Assembly: GCF_018100925.1 (NCBI RefSeq)
Contig: NZ_JAGJEH010000007.1
Coordinates: forward strand, 124,001 to 188,000
DNA from: Pseudoalteromonas luteoviolacea
GTDB taxonomy: Bacteria > Pseudomonadota > Gammaproteobacteria > Enterobacterales > Alteromonadaceae
Direction: 5' to 3'
DNA: 64,000 nt
The notes below the pieces were generated by a model. That model was not told the DNA's origin. It did not search any database and worked only from the letters and a program-made list of their open reading frames with translations. Numbering within the stretch: the first letter of the stretch is position 1; each line of letters starts with the position of its first letter. A program made the translations under genes and the position numbers. Shown piece after piece: positions 27,784 through 36,299 of the stretch.

Positions 27784-28260
27784 ATGACCATAGAGCCAGA
27801 TAAAATACTGTTTAGAAAAGCTAAATTAGAAGACAAAGCCGCACTGTTGGTATTAGAGCAAGCCGTCGTTGACGCTGAACGACCGTACAATTCGCAAATT
27901 AAACCACATGCATATTACTACAATTTAAACGACCTTCTGCAAAGTGAAAATGCCTGGGTGCAAGTTGCAGAATATGACAATGAAATCATCGCAACAGGCT
28001 ATGTGCAGATCAGACCTTCAAAACAGTCATTGACCCACGCTAACCACGGTTATTTGGGTTTTATGTTCGTCAGCCCTGAGTTTCGAGGCCAAGGGCTCAA
28101 TAAAAAAATCATACAACATTTGATGAGCTGGGCTGAGTCAAAAGGCGTTTATGATTTCTACCTCGATGTATATAACGACAATCAAGCCGCAATTAATGCA
28201 TATCAAAAGCTCGGATTTAAGCCTTCTTTGTTAGAAATGAAAGTTAATACCAAGAGCTAG
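27784..28260 (+). CDS. GNAT-family N-acetyltransferase
   Basis: 158 residues with the acetyl-CoA loop R-G-Q-G-L-N (motif A, about 100-105) after F-V-S-P-E-F, and the C-terminal A-I-N-A-Y-Q-K-L-G-F motif B. Complete single-domain GNAT. The substrate cannot be inferred; it stands alone. Confidence 0.9.
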   Translation: MTIEPDKILFRKAKLEDKAALLVLEQAVVDAERPYNSQIKPHAYYYNLNDLLQSENAWVQVAEYDNEIIATGYVQIRPSKQSLTHANHGYLGFMFVSPEFRGQGLNKKIIQHLMSWAESKGVYDFYLDVYNDNQAAINAYQKLGFKPSLLEMKVNTKS

Positions 28261-28729
28261 AACGCATTCGTATTGGTACAGGGTGACTCTAACTTGTAAA
28301 ATGATGCCAGCTAGAGTTTGCCGCCACCGCAGACAATTAAAGGCACAAAAAGGCTTCGGTAACACTTGCCTAAGTAAATCAGCGCCTTCAACTCAACTTC
28401 TTTGCTAAAGATTTATCACTCTAAATGATTTCTGAGCAGTTAAGTACTCCTCTTCATTCTGCGCTCCAATTGCTAAATTTTCGTCATAATTCCCTCTACT
28501 CCTTTACTCTATAAATAAATTTTTCGTCTACACTGAAATTATTCTGCAGCTCATAAGGTCTTTTGTAGCAAGTCGTCCGGAGCGCATAAACTTTGCTTTT
28601 TTTGTATCGCGCGAATTTGCAAAAAAAGTCAATAAATCGAGCTCTGGAGTGGTGCTTTTCCTTAAATAAAATACAGCCCACTCTAGCTAGCTCTATATTT
28701 TGGCATAACCAAAACACGAGGAATCGACA
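28261..28729. other. Intergenic region upstream of the bufferin operon
   Basis: 469 bases without a convincing gene. A 9-bp inverted repeat CTTTTTTTG/CAAAAAAAG (28596-28628) lies about 100 bases before the bufA start. The promoter of the operon must lie in the last 150 bases or so; I could not fix its elements. GAGGAA before 28730 is the ribosome-binding site. Confidence 0.5.
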
Positions 28730-29197
28730 ATGAAAGCATTAACAGGCGCCGCAATGGCAATGATGGTAGCAGGTCTTGTAGGCTGTAATGCCACTGGGGA
28801 CTCAGGCCAATCAGCTAGTTCTGGTGCATCGGCAAGTTCAGGTGGCGCTAAAACAGACTTGGTGCATTGCTATGATGTAAATATTTGTGGTGGACACAAC
28901 GATTGTAAAACAGCAAGCAACGCCTGTTCAGGACAAGCGTCTTGTAAGGGAACTGGTTTTGTGGGTATGCCTGCAAAAGCGTGTGCTGATGTAGGTGGTA
29001 AACAAAAAGACAACTGGGTTGGCAGTGTTGCGAAAGCCGATTTAGTGCACTGTCATGATGTTAACATATGCGGTGGTCATAACGATTGTAAGACTGCAAA
29101 TAATGCATGTGCAGCACAAGCTTCATGCAAAGGCACTGGATTTGTAAATATGCCAGCAAAAGCGTGTAAAGATATTGGCGGTAAAGTCGGTAGCTAA
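28730..29197 (+). CDS. bufA: Bufferin-type RiPP precursor with two Cys-rich cores and a lipobox
   Basis: 155 residues. The signal ends in L-V-G-C (Cys19), which fits a lipobox, followed by a Ser/Gly/Ala linker (20-42). Two copies of a 49-residue Cys-rich unit follow (43-91 and 104-152), identical at 42 of 49 positions, each with six Cys in the pattern H-C-x-D-V-N-I-C-G-G-H-N-D-C, N-A-C, A-S-C-K-G-T-G-F-V, A-K-A-C. This is the periplasmic bufferin/BufA pattern, whose Cys are converted by the BufB-BufC enzymes to thiooxazole-type groups that bind copper. Usual precursors have one such region; here it is doubled, and the chain may be membrane-anchored. Directly upstream of bufB and bufC. Confidence 0.9.
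   Translation: MKALTGAAMAMMVAGLVGCNATGDSGQSASSGASASSGGAKTDLVHCYDVNICGGHNDCKTASNACSGQASCKGTGFVGMPAKACADVGGKQKDNWVGSVAKADLVHCHDVNICGGHNDCKTANNACAAQASCKGTGFVNMPAKACKDIGGKVGS
28856..29185 (+). repeat. Internal duplication in bufA
   Basis: Two 147-base coding units, 28856-29002 and 29039-29185, encode the doubled Cys-rich core. The protein copies are far more alike than the third codon positions, which have drifted (for example TGTGGTGGACACAACGAT against TGCGGTGGTCATAACGAT), so the duplication is old and under selection. Confidence 0.9.
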
Positions 29198-29208
29198 ATG
29201 ACATGTCA

Positions 29209-29232
29209 AAAGCCTACCTGCGCGTAGGCTTT
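29209..29232 (+). terminator. Hairpin between bufA and bufB
   Basis: Perfect 9-bp stem AAAGCCTAC/GTAGGCTTT with a 6-base loop, 11 bases after the bufA stop. The tract after it is only moderately T-rich, so read-through to the maturation genes is likely, giving excess precursor. Confidence 0.8.
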
Positions 29233-29260
29233 CATTTCAACTTAAGTTGTGAGGATAAGA

Positions 29261-30106
29261 TTGAAAAATACACCCCCACCTTTTGTCGGCTTTGGTCTAG
29301 GCCTACGCACTTGCTACTTTGAAGAGATCCTAGACACAGAACCTAATGTTGACTGGTTTGAAATTATCTCTGAAAACTACTTTGTTTCCGGTGGCAAACC
29401 TTGGCACTACCTATCTCAAATTAAAGAGCGTTACCCCATTGTGATGCATGGCGTATCGATGTCAATTGGTAGCACATCCGACGTGAACTTTGACTATCTA
29501 GCAAAACTCAAAAAAACCATAGAGCGTGTGCAGCCGCTTTGGGTCTCTGACCACTTATGTTTTTCTTCCCTTGGGGAGTTCAATAGCCATGACTTATTGC
29601 CCATGCCCTATACCGAAGAGTCACTTGATCACTTAAGTCAAAGGCTCTCTATTGTGCAAGACTACCTTCAAAGGCCATTAATTCTGGAAAATGTCTCTAG
29701 TTACCTCACCTATGAAGTATCGGAAATGAGTGAGTGGGCATTTCTTGCGGAATTACACAAACGAACACAATGCCAATTTTTACTCGATATTAATAATATT
29801 TATGTCAGTGCAAGAAACCACGATTTTGCGCCGCAGGAATTTATTGACGCGATACCTGAATCAGCAATCGCACAAATCCACCTTGCCGGACACAGTGATT
29901 TTGGCAGTCATATCATAGATACTCATGATCAACCTATTTGTGATGAAGTTTGGCAATTGTTCGAACAGTTTGCGAAGGCGAGAATGCCTGTCAACACCAT
30001 GATAGAGAGAGACGATAATTTCCCAAGTTTCAAAGAGATCATGGCTGAACTTGAGCAAGCTAGAGGACTCGCCCCTGCTTCTTGGAGCAAACATGAGTAC
30101 GCTTAA
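29261..30106 (+). CDS. bufB: BufB, multinuclear non-heme iron oxidase (MNIO, DUF692)
   Basis: 281 residues from the TTG at 29261, which has GAGG six bases upstream; a GTG at 29249 gives four extra residues but no ribosome-binding site. The DUF692/MNIO TIM-barrel ligands are visible: M-H-G-V, S-D-H-L-C-F, L-E-N-V-S-S-Y, D-I-N-N-I-Y-V-S, I-H-L-A-G-H, D-T-H and I-E-R-D-D-N-F-P. By family it binds two or three iron ions and oxidatively rearranges precursor Cys residues, working with BufC. It overlaps bufC by 14 bases. Confidence 0.93.
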   Translation: MKNTPPPFVGFGLGLRTCYFEEILDTEPNVDWFEIISENYFVSGGKPWHYLSQIKERYPIVMHGVSMSIGSTSDVNFDYLAKLKKTIERVQPLWVSDHLCFSSLGEFNSHDLLPMPYTEESLDHLSQRLSIVQDYLQRPLILENVSSYLTYEVSEMSEWAFLAELHKRTQCQFLLDINNIYVSARNHDFAPQEFIDAIPESAIAQIHLAGHSDFGSHIIDTHDQPICDEVWQLFEQFAKARMPVNTMIERDDNFPSFKEIMAELEQARGLAPASWSKHEYA

Positions 30107-30884
30107 AAAATTACAGCATGACTTTGTTGCTATGCTCCAAGGGCAAAACACAACCTTTACTGAACACATCGCCAAACAAAATGGACTGTCTACAGCCCAG
30201 CGCGGTGAAATTTATCAAAACGCTTATCAAATAAGATTAAAAAAAGTACTAGAACAAGATCATGAAATGCTAGGCCTATACCTTGGTGATGAGTTGTTTG
30301 ATCACATGGTTGAAGAATATTTAAGTCAGTACCCTTCCCGCTCTGCTTCGCTTAGAGAATTTGGTGATCGTATACCACAACTTCTAAAATCATCACCACG
30401 CTTTAAAGAGCATGGTATTTTAGCCGAAATAGCGCTTTTTGAGCGATTGTTGTTACATGCATTTGATGCTGCTGATAGCCCAACTTTACAACTGGCGCAT
30501 TTACAATCCATAGAACAAAGTGCCTGGCCAAATATCGTTTTTCAACTTCATGATAGCGTTCAGCTACTAAGCTGTGAATACTCGGCTGTGGAAAGCTGGC
30601 AAGCACTAAAAAATGGCGGCTCACCGCCATCGCCAAACCAAGGCGGTTTACGTCATTGGATTGTTGCACGAGCACCGGATAAACGCACTGGATTCTATCC
30701 TTTGTCACAATGCCACTTTCAATGTTTGACTAGCATTGAAAAAGGGCTACCGTTTGGATTTGTGTGTGAAGCCGCAGCCAATGTCGTGGGTGACCAACAA
30801 CAAGGCACTCTGCAAGTCATGCAATTGCTCCAGCAAGGCATTGAATTGGGCTGGTTTATTGCTAGCCCTCAAGGCTCTCAGTAG
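30093..30884 (+). CDS. bufC: BufC, DUF2063-family partner of BufB
   Basis: 263 residues from the ATG at 30093, preceded by GGAG; the open frame runs further upstream inside bufB but has no better start. The N-terminal L-Q-H-D-F-V-A-M-L and R-G-E-I-Y-Q-N-A-Y-Q-I-R-L pattern, then D-H-M-V-E-E-Y-L, are DUF2063 features. Such proteins carry the leader-recognition (RRE-like) part and present the precursor to the MNIO enzyme. Overlap with bufB implies translational coupling. Confidence 0.92.
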   Translation: MSTLKKLQHDFVAMLQGQNTTFTEHIAKQNGLSTAQRGEIYQNAYQIRLKKVLEQDHEMLGLYLGDELFDHMVEEYLSQYPSRSASLREFGDRIPQLLKSSPRFKEHGILAEIALFERLLLHAFDAADSPTLQLAHLQSIEQSAWPNIVFQLHDSVQLLSCEYSAVESWQALKNGGSPPSPNQGGLRHWIVARAPDKRTGFYPLSQCHFQCLTSIEKGLPFGFVCEAAANVVGDQQQGTLQVMQLLQQGIELGWFIASPQGSQ

Positions 30885-30892
30885 GAATTGAG

Positions 30893-31318
30893 ATGAAAAT
30901 ACAGCAAAAGCTACAGCTTTACCAAATCAGCGTGATATTTAGTATGCTGTTTGCGTTGGTTGGCTTTAGCTATAACACTTGGCGGCTTGAAGTTTCTGAA
31001 TACAATAACAATGTTAGATTAGCGAGTTTTGAGATACTTAAAGAACTCGCGGCATTGGAGCAATTGTTATATGTTGCGCACTATGATCAAGATATGCAGT
31101 CTGCCAGCCCTCGTAAAGGTTGGATCAAAGTAGGGCTAATTAAAGATTTCAGCTATTTGACCAACAAACAAGTGCAAGTCGGCGCAACTAACCTACAAAA
31201 AACGTGGTCTCAAAATTGGGAAAACATATCAACTAGTAATCAGTCTGTAGAGCTGATAGTAAACGACATCGACGAGGTGAGGGCGAGTATTAAAACGCTC
31301 CTCACGTCCTTACAATAA
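30893..31318 (+). CDS. Small membrane-anchored protein of the bufferin operon
   Basis: 141 residues, one N-terminal membrane helix (about 11-28) and a soluble, largely helical remainder without Cys. It starts eight bases after bufC with GGAATTGAG upstream, so it is the fourth operon gene. Many bufferin operons end with a DoxX membrane protein; this is not one. I do not recognise the family. It might help export or anchor the product, which is inference from position only. Confidence 0.8.
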   Translation: MKIQQKLQLYQISVIFSMLFALVGFSYNTWRLEVSEYNNNVRLASFEILKELAALEQLLYVAHYDQDMQSASPRKGWIKVGLIKDFSYLTNKQVQVGATNLQKTWSQNWENISTSNQSVELIVNDIDEVRASIKTLLTSLQ

Positions 31319-31398
31319 CGTCACATTTACCCATGATCTTGCATCGACAGCTCGTGCAGCCTGTTGTCGAAAGGCTTGTGCATACCTCAAAAACAATA

Positions 31399-31764
31399 TC
31401 ACGAAGACTTTTTACACCGAGCATATATCTCTAAATTATAGGCCTTCGCAAATTCATATCGCTGTAAATGCGTCCTCTTATCCTGTTCAGATTTAATCAC
31501 ATCACCTGTTCCAGACAAATACTTTATACCACACTGCGCTTTCAGCGCAGTGAAATCCATACTCTCTAACCCGGGGATCACAGGCCGACGTCCAGTTGTT
31601 GCATATAACCTAAGATCATTACTCTCAAGCGCAGACGACACGGCCTGGGAAACACTTAACTTATTTTCCATTTTATCTTTTGGCTCATTGTGAGTATCTC
31701 CGTAGCTATCCGCACATCCATTTAAAAGCCCGCCGATAAAAACTAAAAGTAGTTGAATTTTCAA
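31399..31764 (-). CDS. Small lipoprotein coupled to the metalloprotease gene
   Basis: 121 residues from a TTG start at 31764 with GAGAGGA upstream, giving K-I-Q-L-L-L-V-F-I-G-G-L-L-N-G-C, a lipoprotein signal with lipobox L-N-G-C. The TTG overlaps the protease stop (TTGA), so translation is coupled. Mature part polar with two further Cys; no family recognised. It could be a chaperone or inhibitor of the protease, by position only. Confidence 0.7.
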   Translation of the reverse strand: MKIQLLLVFIGGLLNGCADSYGDTHNEPKDKMENKLSVSQAVSSALESNDLRLYATTGRRPVIPGLESMDFTALKAQCGIKYLSGTGDVIKSEQDKRTHLQRYEFAKAYNLEIYARCKKSS

Positions 31765-34325
31765 TTTCCTCTCCCAGGAACAGCCCTCAATATAGGCAAA
31801 GCCACCATCATCCAAATTAAATAAAAGATCCCTCCAGATGAACCGCTATCACTAGATTGCGGAACTGAGACAGTTATTGCCACCTGTGCCGTCGACTCAG
31901 CCCCACTGGCATCTCGCACGACATATGTTAACTGCTCAGTTCCAGAAAAATCGGCCGCAGGAGTGTAGGACAACTGGTTGTTCGACACAGATACACTGCC
32001 AGTTCCCTGATAATTTATAGTGCCAATTGACAACGCATCTCCATCAATATCACTGTCGTTATTTAGAACATTAAACAAGTTACTTTGGCTATTGACGTTC
32101 ACCGTAAATGAATCATTTTGCGCAGTAGGCGCATCATTCACTGCTGTAACTGTGATTGTCGCATTGTAGGTATCACTTGTTAATTCGCCGCGTGTGGCAG
32201 TAAGTGGCACCGTCAATGTGCCATTGAAATTCGCAGCAGGAGTTACCGTGAGGCCACTAGCCGTATAATTGTTGCCACTACTGATGGTTAAAGACTCAGC
32301 GTTAAAGCCACCTTGGTACTTAAAGTTGCTTATAGATAAAGTAATGCTTGTATCTTCTGCAACTTCTAATGTTTCTTGTTCTGATATATGTGGAGCAACA
32401 GGCTCGGTACTTCCTTGGATTTGAATATTGCCACTGTTGACTGCAAAAAATACATTGTTGCTACACATTATTTTAATCTTGCCAAATGACGAACTGGCTA
32501 ACCCAGAGAGAGCCACATCGTGCTCACCATCATTAGTCACATCATCTGCAATCAAAGTGGGAAAGGTCTCTCCTCCATCCAAAGACAATAGAATATCAAC
32601 AGAGCTACACGATACAGGCGCATTTTGTGTATCTGCGGTATGCCACCTGACAGTTTGTGTGCCCAATGTCCACTCGGTGTTATCACTTGGTTCTTGTACA
32701 GAAAACCCCTGTTGATTGCCAATCACAGTTACTGTCATCGCATCATCAGCAATATTGCCTGTACCATCTCGCACCAATAGTCTAAAGTTCAATGTTCTAC
32801 TGGTCGTTGGCAATGCTTCACCGTAACTTACAGAGCCCGATAGAACATCTGACATTTTTGGAAAAGTTCTAGTACTCGACTCTGTGGGGTTAAAAACTCT
32901 AAATAAAGGCCCTGTACCTCTATCTATTGCATCTTCTTGTGGGCTATTAGTTGCACTTCCTAAATCATATTGCTGCCAGCTATAGGTTAAAGAGTCTCCA
33001 TCCGCATCTGTCGCGCTCCCAGTTAGCTTAAAGGGGGTTCTGGCTGGTATAGTGTAATTATCTCCAGCATTTACAATCGGCATTTGGTTAGCCTTGGCGT
33101 TTCTCACACCACATGAGCTTCCTCCACCTTGTCTGGTATAGGTCGCCATTTGTTCTATCGAGTGGATATGAAAGTATGGATCTGAACTAGCCTGTAGATT
33201 TTGCGCTTCACAAATTCCCGTATAACCCATAATTGTGGAGCCGCTACCCGGCTCAAAAGCAGATCCTGCAACATGGTTACTTGATTCACAAGCTCCCATC
33301 TGCCCATTGAATGTATGATCAGCTCCCAATTGATGACCAATTTCGTGAGCAACATAATCAATTGCGAACGCATCATTAATCGGCTGTGGATTACCGGTTA
33401 TCCCTTCTGCTTTAGCTTCACCACAAGCCACACCAAACCCGGCAAGCCCCCCGGCACCTGTACCAACTAAATGCCCTATGTCATACCCAGATACCCCAAT
33501 CCGGGCATCTATCACTGCTGTTATTTCATCAATATCAGAGCTTTCGTTGGCAAATGGGTCAGCTGACGCATCTAGGAATATCAACTCATCGTTGCTTTCA
33601 ACCAATTCAAAAGAAGTAGATAGATCCCGCATATAAACTTGATTAACGCGATTGACTAATGTGACTAAAGCGGCCATAACACTACTTTTAGTTCCGCCAT
33701 GAAACTGAGCATACTCTCCTGTTGTTGCGATTGCTAAGCGATACTTTAAATCATTGGTGATAGGTGTACTAAGACTTGGTGTATCAACCCGCTGCGCGCG
33801 ATACTCAAAAGAGTTATTGTGTTTTCTGGGTTCCCGCAATAGATAATCCGAGTGACGACCATGACTTGCAATGGCATATTTGTAGTACACTCGGTAAAGC
33901 ACCTTAGCTGACGCTGCTTCTGTCATTTTTGGTTCAATAAACACCCGTTTCCCGGCCAAGTCGTATACACCAAAAAAACCATTGGGTGAATAATCAAATG
34001 TACCTTTCACAGCAGGGTTGTTAGCTTGTACGCCAATATAGGTTTTAATCTCAGGATACTTTTCTGCCAACGATTTTGGCATCACCGAATAGGGCGTTAA
34101 GTTAAATAGCAACAATTCACCACTTGGACTTGGAAGCTCTATCTGAACAACCCCTTCTCCAACTAATAGATCTGACAATTTGGCCGTATCTAAATAAGTC
34201 CGCTTTAATCCATCATTCTGGGCGCTCATTGATTTATGCTGTGGCGCTGACCACAAATCAGTTTTACTTTGTACGCTAAAAGATGCCAATAAAATCACGA
34301 AAAAAATCAAAAAGGATTTCAGCAT
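31761..34325 (-). CDS. Secreted reprolysin-like zinc metalloprotease
   Basis: 854 residues from the ATG at 34325 (GGAAAG upstream, then a signal peptide L-K-S-F-L-I-F-F-V-I-L-L-A-S-F-S); a longer frame to 34397 would put 24 polar residues before the signal. Zinc site H-E-I-G-H-Q-L-G-A-D-H (H327, E328, H331, H337) and Met-turn M-G-Y-T-G define an M12-like metzincin, after a prodomain of about 190 residues. Downstream lie PKD/Ig-like modules and a cadherin-like V-L-N-N-D-S-D repeat, then S-G-S-S-G-G, a hydrophobic helix and Arg, a GlyGly-CTERM-like sorting tail. Probably a cell-surface or released protease. Confidence 0.92.
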   Translation of the reverse strand: MLKSFLIFFVILLASFSVQSKTDLWSAPQHKSMSAQNDGLKRTYLDTAKLSDLLVGEGVVQIELPSPSGELLLFNLTPYSVMPKSLAEKYPEIKTYIGVQANNPAVKGTFDYSPNGFFGVYDLAGKRVFIEPKMTEAASAKVLYRVYYKYAIASHGRHSDYLLREPRKHNNSFEYRAQRVDTPSLSTPITNDLKYRLAIATTGEYAQFHGGTKSSVMAALVTLVNRVNQVYMRDLSTSFELVESNDELIFLDASADPFANESSDIDEITAVIDARIGVSGYDIGHLVGTGAGGLAGFGVACGEAKAEGITGNPQPINDAFAIDYVAHEIGHQLGADHTFNGQMGACESSNHVAGSAFEPGSGSTIMGYTGICEAQNLQASSDPYFHIHSIEQMATYTRQGGGSSCGVRNAKANQMPIVNAGDNYTIPARTPFKLTGSATDADGDSLTYSWQQYDLGSATNSPQEDAIDRGTGPLFRVFNPTESSTRTFPKMSDVLSGSVSYGEALPTTSRTLNFRLLVRDGTGNIADDAMTVTVIGNQQGFSVQEPSDNTEWTLGTQTVRWHTADTQNAPVSCSSVDILLSLDGGETFPTLIADDVTNDGEHDVALSGLASSSFGKIKIMCSNNVFFAVNSGNIQIQGSTEPVAPHISEQETLEVAEDTSITLSISNFKYQGGFNAESLTISSGNNYTASGLTVTPAANFNGTLTVPLTATRGELTSDTYNATITVTAVNDAPTAQNDSFTVNVNSQSNLFNVLNNDSDIDGDALSIGTINYQGTGSVSVSNNQLSYTPAADFSGTEQLTYVVRDASGAESTAQVAITVSVPQSSDSGSSGGIFYLIWMMVALPILRAVPGRGN

Positions 34326-34582
34326 GAGTCTTTCCAAATTTTTATCATTATTTAATACAGCATAGTCACAGAAACCCGGCTTGCTCATAAAACGCATAAA
34401 TTTTTATCCCTGAATTGACATTAAAATGCATCGACAGTAGTTGATTTGTAAGATATTACCCACATGCGCTGTGCGTGATTCATGTCACTGAGTGTAATTG
34501 TGCCTAAATACTCATCAGACCTCTTGAAAGGGCTAAACAAAGGCTCTAGAGTTAGCACATCATTTTTGCAAAGGGATAGGCA

Positions 34583-34810
34583 ATGATTTTTTTAATTCGT
34601 TTTATTACTTGTATAGCAATGACAACGATGTCATTAATTTACTTAATTGAAATGGAGTTCTTGAAAACAACACTTTTAGCTCTGCTCGCAATCATTTCAA
34701 ATCCTAGAACAAAACGTGCGCCACTCGAATATGACAATGGTAAGCGATTGTTTGATAAGTATCTAGTAGATAAGCCAAAAAAAGGCCGTAACACATTGAA
34801 ACCTTGGTAG
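34583..34810 (+). CDS. Small membrane protein, unknown
   Basis: 75 residues: two short hydrophobic stretches (about 2-20 and 27-40) and a basic C-terminus. GGGATAGG lies a few bases before the ATG, supporting translation. No family recognised and it stands alone between opposing genes, so it may be spurious. Confidence 0.45.
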   Translation: MIFLIRFITCIAMTTMSLIYLIEMEFLKTTLLALLAIISNPRTKRAPLEYDNGKRLFDKYLVDKPKKGRNTLKPW

Positions 34811-34847
34811 AGAGCATTTAAAAATATCACCATTCTATAGCGAAGTT

Positions 34848-35636
34848 TTAAGGGCCAACATATTTACGATTGTGCTCTGCTAAGGCCCTTCTTACTTTGT
34901 TAATAAGCTCTTTATCAGTATTTAGGTTAAACGCCATACAAGCACGCCTATCAGAATTATTACGCACTTCGATAACAGGCGTCACAACATCATAACTCAC
35001 ACCTATAGCTTTGAGGGTTTCATACATGGTGTACTCAGTTGTTAACAAAAAATCGATTCTATTTGCGAGCAGCTTGCGCTGAGAAGCACTGGGATCGGCT
35101 GTAATATCTAGATTAATGCCTGCTTCAAACCCATGTTTTACCAAATATTCATGTACAACACTGCCTCGAACAATAGATATCACGTATTTCTTTGCGTCTT
35201 CCAATGAGGCAACTTGAATATCATCTCTGTTTTTTAGCTTAAATAAATATTGCCGAACAGGCCGCATTAGAGGACATGCCCATTCAAACATTGTCTCTCG
35301 GTCACCGCTTCGATAAATTGAATAAATCATGGTATTGGCTTGAGTTCTGGTCAGCTTCATCGAGCGAGCCCAAGGATATAGGTTAATATCGTACTCTACA
35401 CCAGCGAGCTCCAGCACTTCGCGCACTTTTTTAGTAGCACGGCCAACTATTTCGCCCTTTTGATTTGCATAATTATAAGGAACCCACTCTTCAGTCACCA
35501 CTTGAAGTTTTGGCAAGTTTGCAAAAACCCTCTCTTGGTGAAAGCAACATAAAAGCACTAATATCAGTGCTAGCTTGTCTGCCACGCGGCTCCTCCAACT
35601 TACTCTATAAACGAAATCAGTGCGCTTGCTAAGCAT
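34848..35636 (-). CDS. Periplasmic solute-binding protein (SBP_bac_3-like)
   Basis: 262 residues with an N-terminal signal and the two-lobed type 3 solute-binding fold: V-T-E-E-W-V-P-Y-N-Y at the start of the mature part, Y-P-W-A-R-S at about 100 and a second-lobe R-G-S-V-V-H-E-Y. No transport permease or ATPase is adjacent, as is common for these orphan binding proteins in Alteromonadales, where they may serve sensing. Ligand unknown; an amino acid is the default for the family. Confidence 0.85.
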   Translation of the reverse strand: MLSKRTDFVYRVSWRSRVADKLALILVLLCCFHQERVFANLPKLQVVTEEWVPYNYANQKGEIVGRATKKVREVLELAGVEYDINLYPWARSMKLTRTQANTMIYSIYRSGDRETMFEWACPLMRPVRQYLFKLKNRDDIQVASLEDAKKYVISIVRGSVVHEYLVKHGFEAGINLDITADPSASQRKLLANRIDFLLTTEYTMYETLKAIGVSYDVVTPVIEVRNNSDRRACMAFNLNTDKELINKVRRALAEHNRKYVGP

Positions 35637-35765
35637 AATTAAGGTAGAGTGATGCTTTTAAGAATAGACGTTAAGAGATAATCATAAAAATAAAATCAGC
35701 AATTAGTTGCACAAATGGAAGACTCCGCCTGCATTTAAGCGGAGTCGAATTAAGAATGGTGTATT

Positions 35766-36224
35766 TTACCTAAAAAAGACCACTTTTTTAATTTTGCCTT
35801 CTTCAATCTGGTAGCTCGTAACGAATTCCGATCGCTTATCCACAACATCTGGCTTTTGTGTGCAAATCTCAGAAGTTTCATGATCTATCACAATATTACC
35901 ATTTGTAATTCTTTTTATTGACGTTGATTTCAAGCACTGCATTTTTTCAAACATCAAGCCATAGCGTTTAATTAACTGCTTTTTTCCCTTAAACATGAGC
36001 GTTTGCGGGTACATATAAAACTCAACATCATCATCGTAAAGCGCCAAAAACTGACGAATATTTTGTTTGTTATATGCCAATATTAACTTGTCAATGACTG
36101 CTTCAGCCGCTTTTTCTTGATCTGACTTTTGCAGGTTATACTCACTTGCCTTGTCTTCAAATGCAGGGTTTGCGAATGCAAGCCAAGAACTTAAACCGAG
36201 TACAAAAAAAACGATATACCTCAT
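35766..36224 (-). CDS. Exported NTF2/SnoaL-like protein
   Basis: 152 residues with a Sec signal peptide (cleavage after A-F-A, about residue 18). The pattern D-K-L-I-L-A-Y-N-K-Q-N-I-x-Q-F-L-A-L-Y-D-D-D-V-E is typical of NTF2-like cone folds. Two Cys (in M-Q-C-L-K and E-I-C-T) could form a disulfide. No catalytic role can be assigned. Confidence 0.8.
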   Translation of the reverse strand: MRYIVFFVLGLSSWLAFANPAFEDKASEYNLQKSDQEKAAEAVIDKLILAYNKQNIRQFLALYDDDVEFYMYPQTLMFKGKKQLIKRYGLMFEKMQCLKSTSIKRITNGNIVIDHETSEICTQKPDVVDKRSEFVTSYQIEEGKIKKVVFFR

Positions 36225-36299
36225 ACTTCCCCCTATTTGGTACGGGCAAGTAAGTATAACAAGTTTATATACCGTAATACAGTTAAGCGCGCATTCAGT

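Noticed and set aside
28496..28717. 73-codon minus-strand ORF before bufA
   Set aside because: Antisense to the expected promoter and leader of bufA, no recognisable features.
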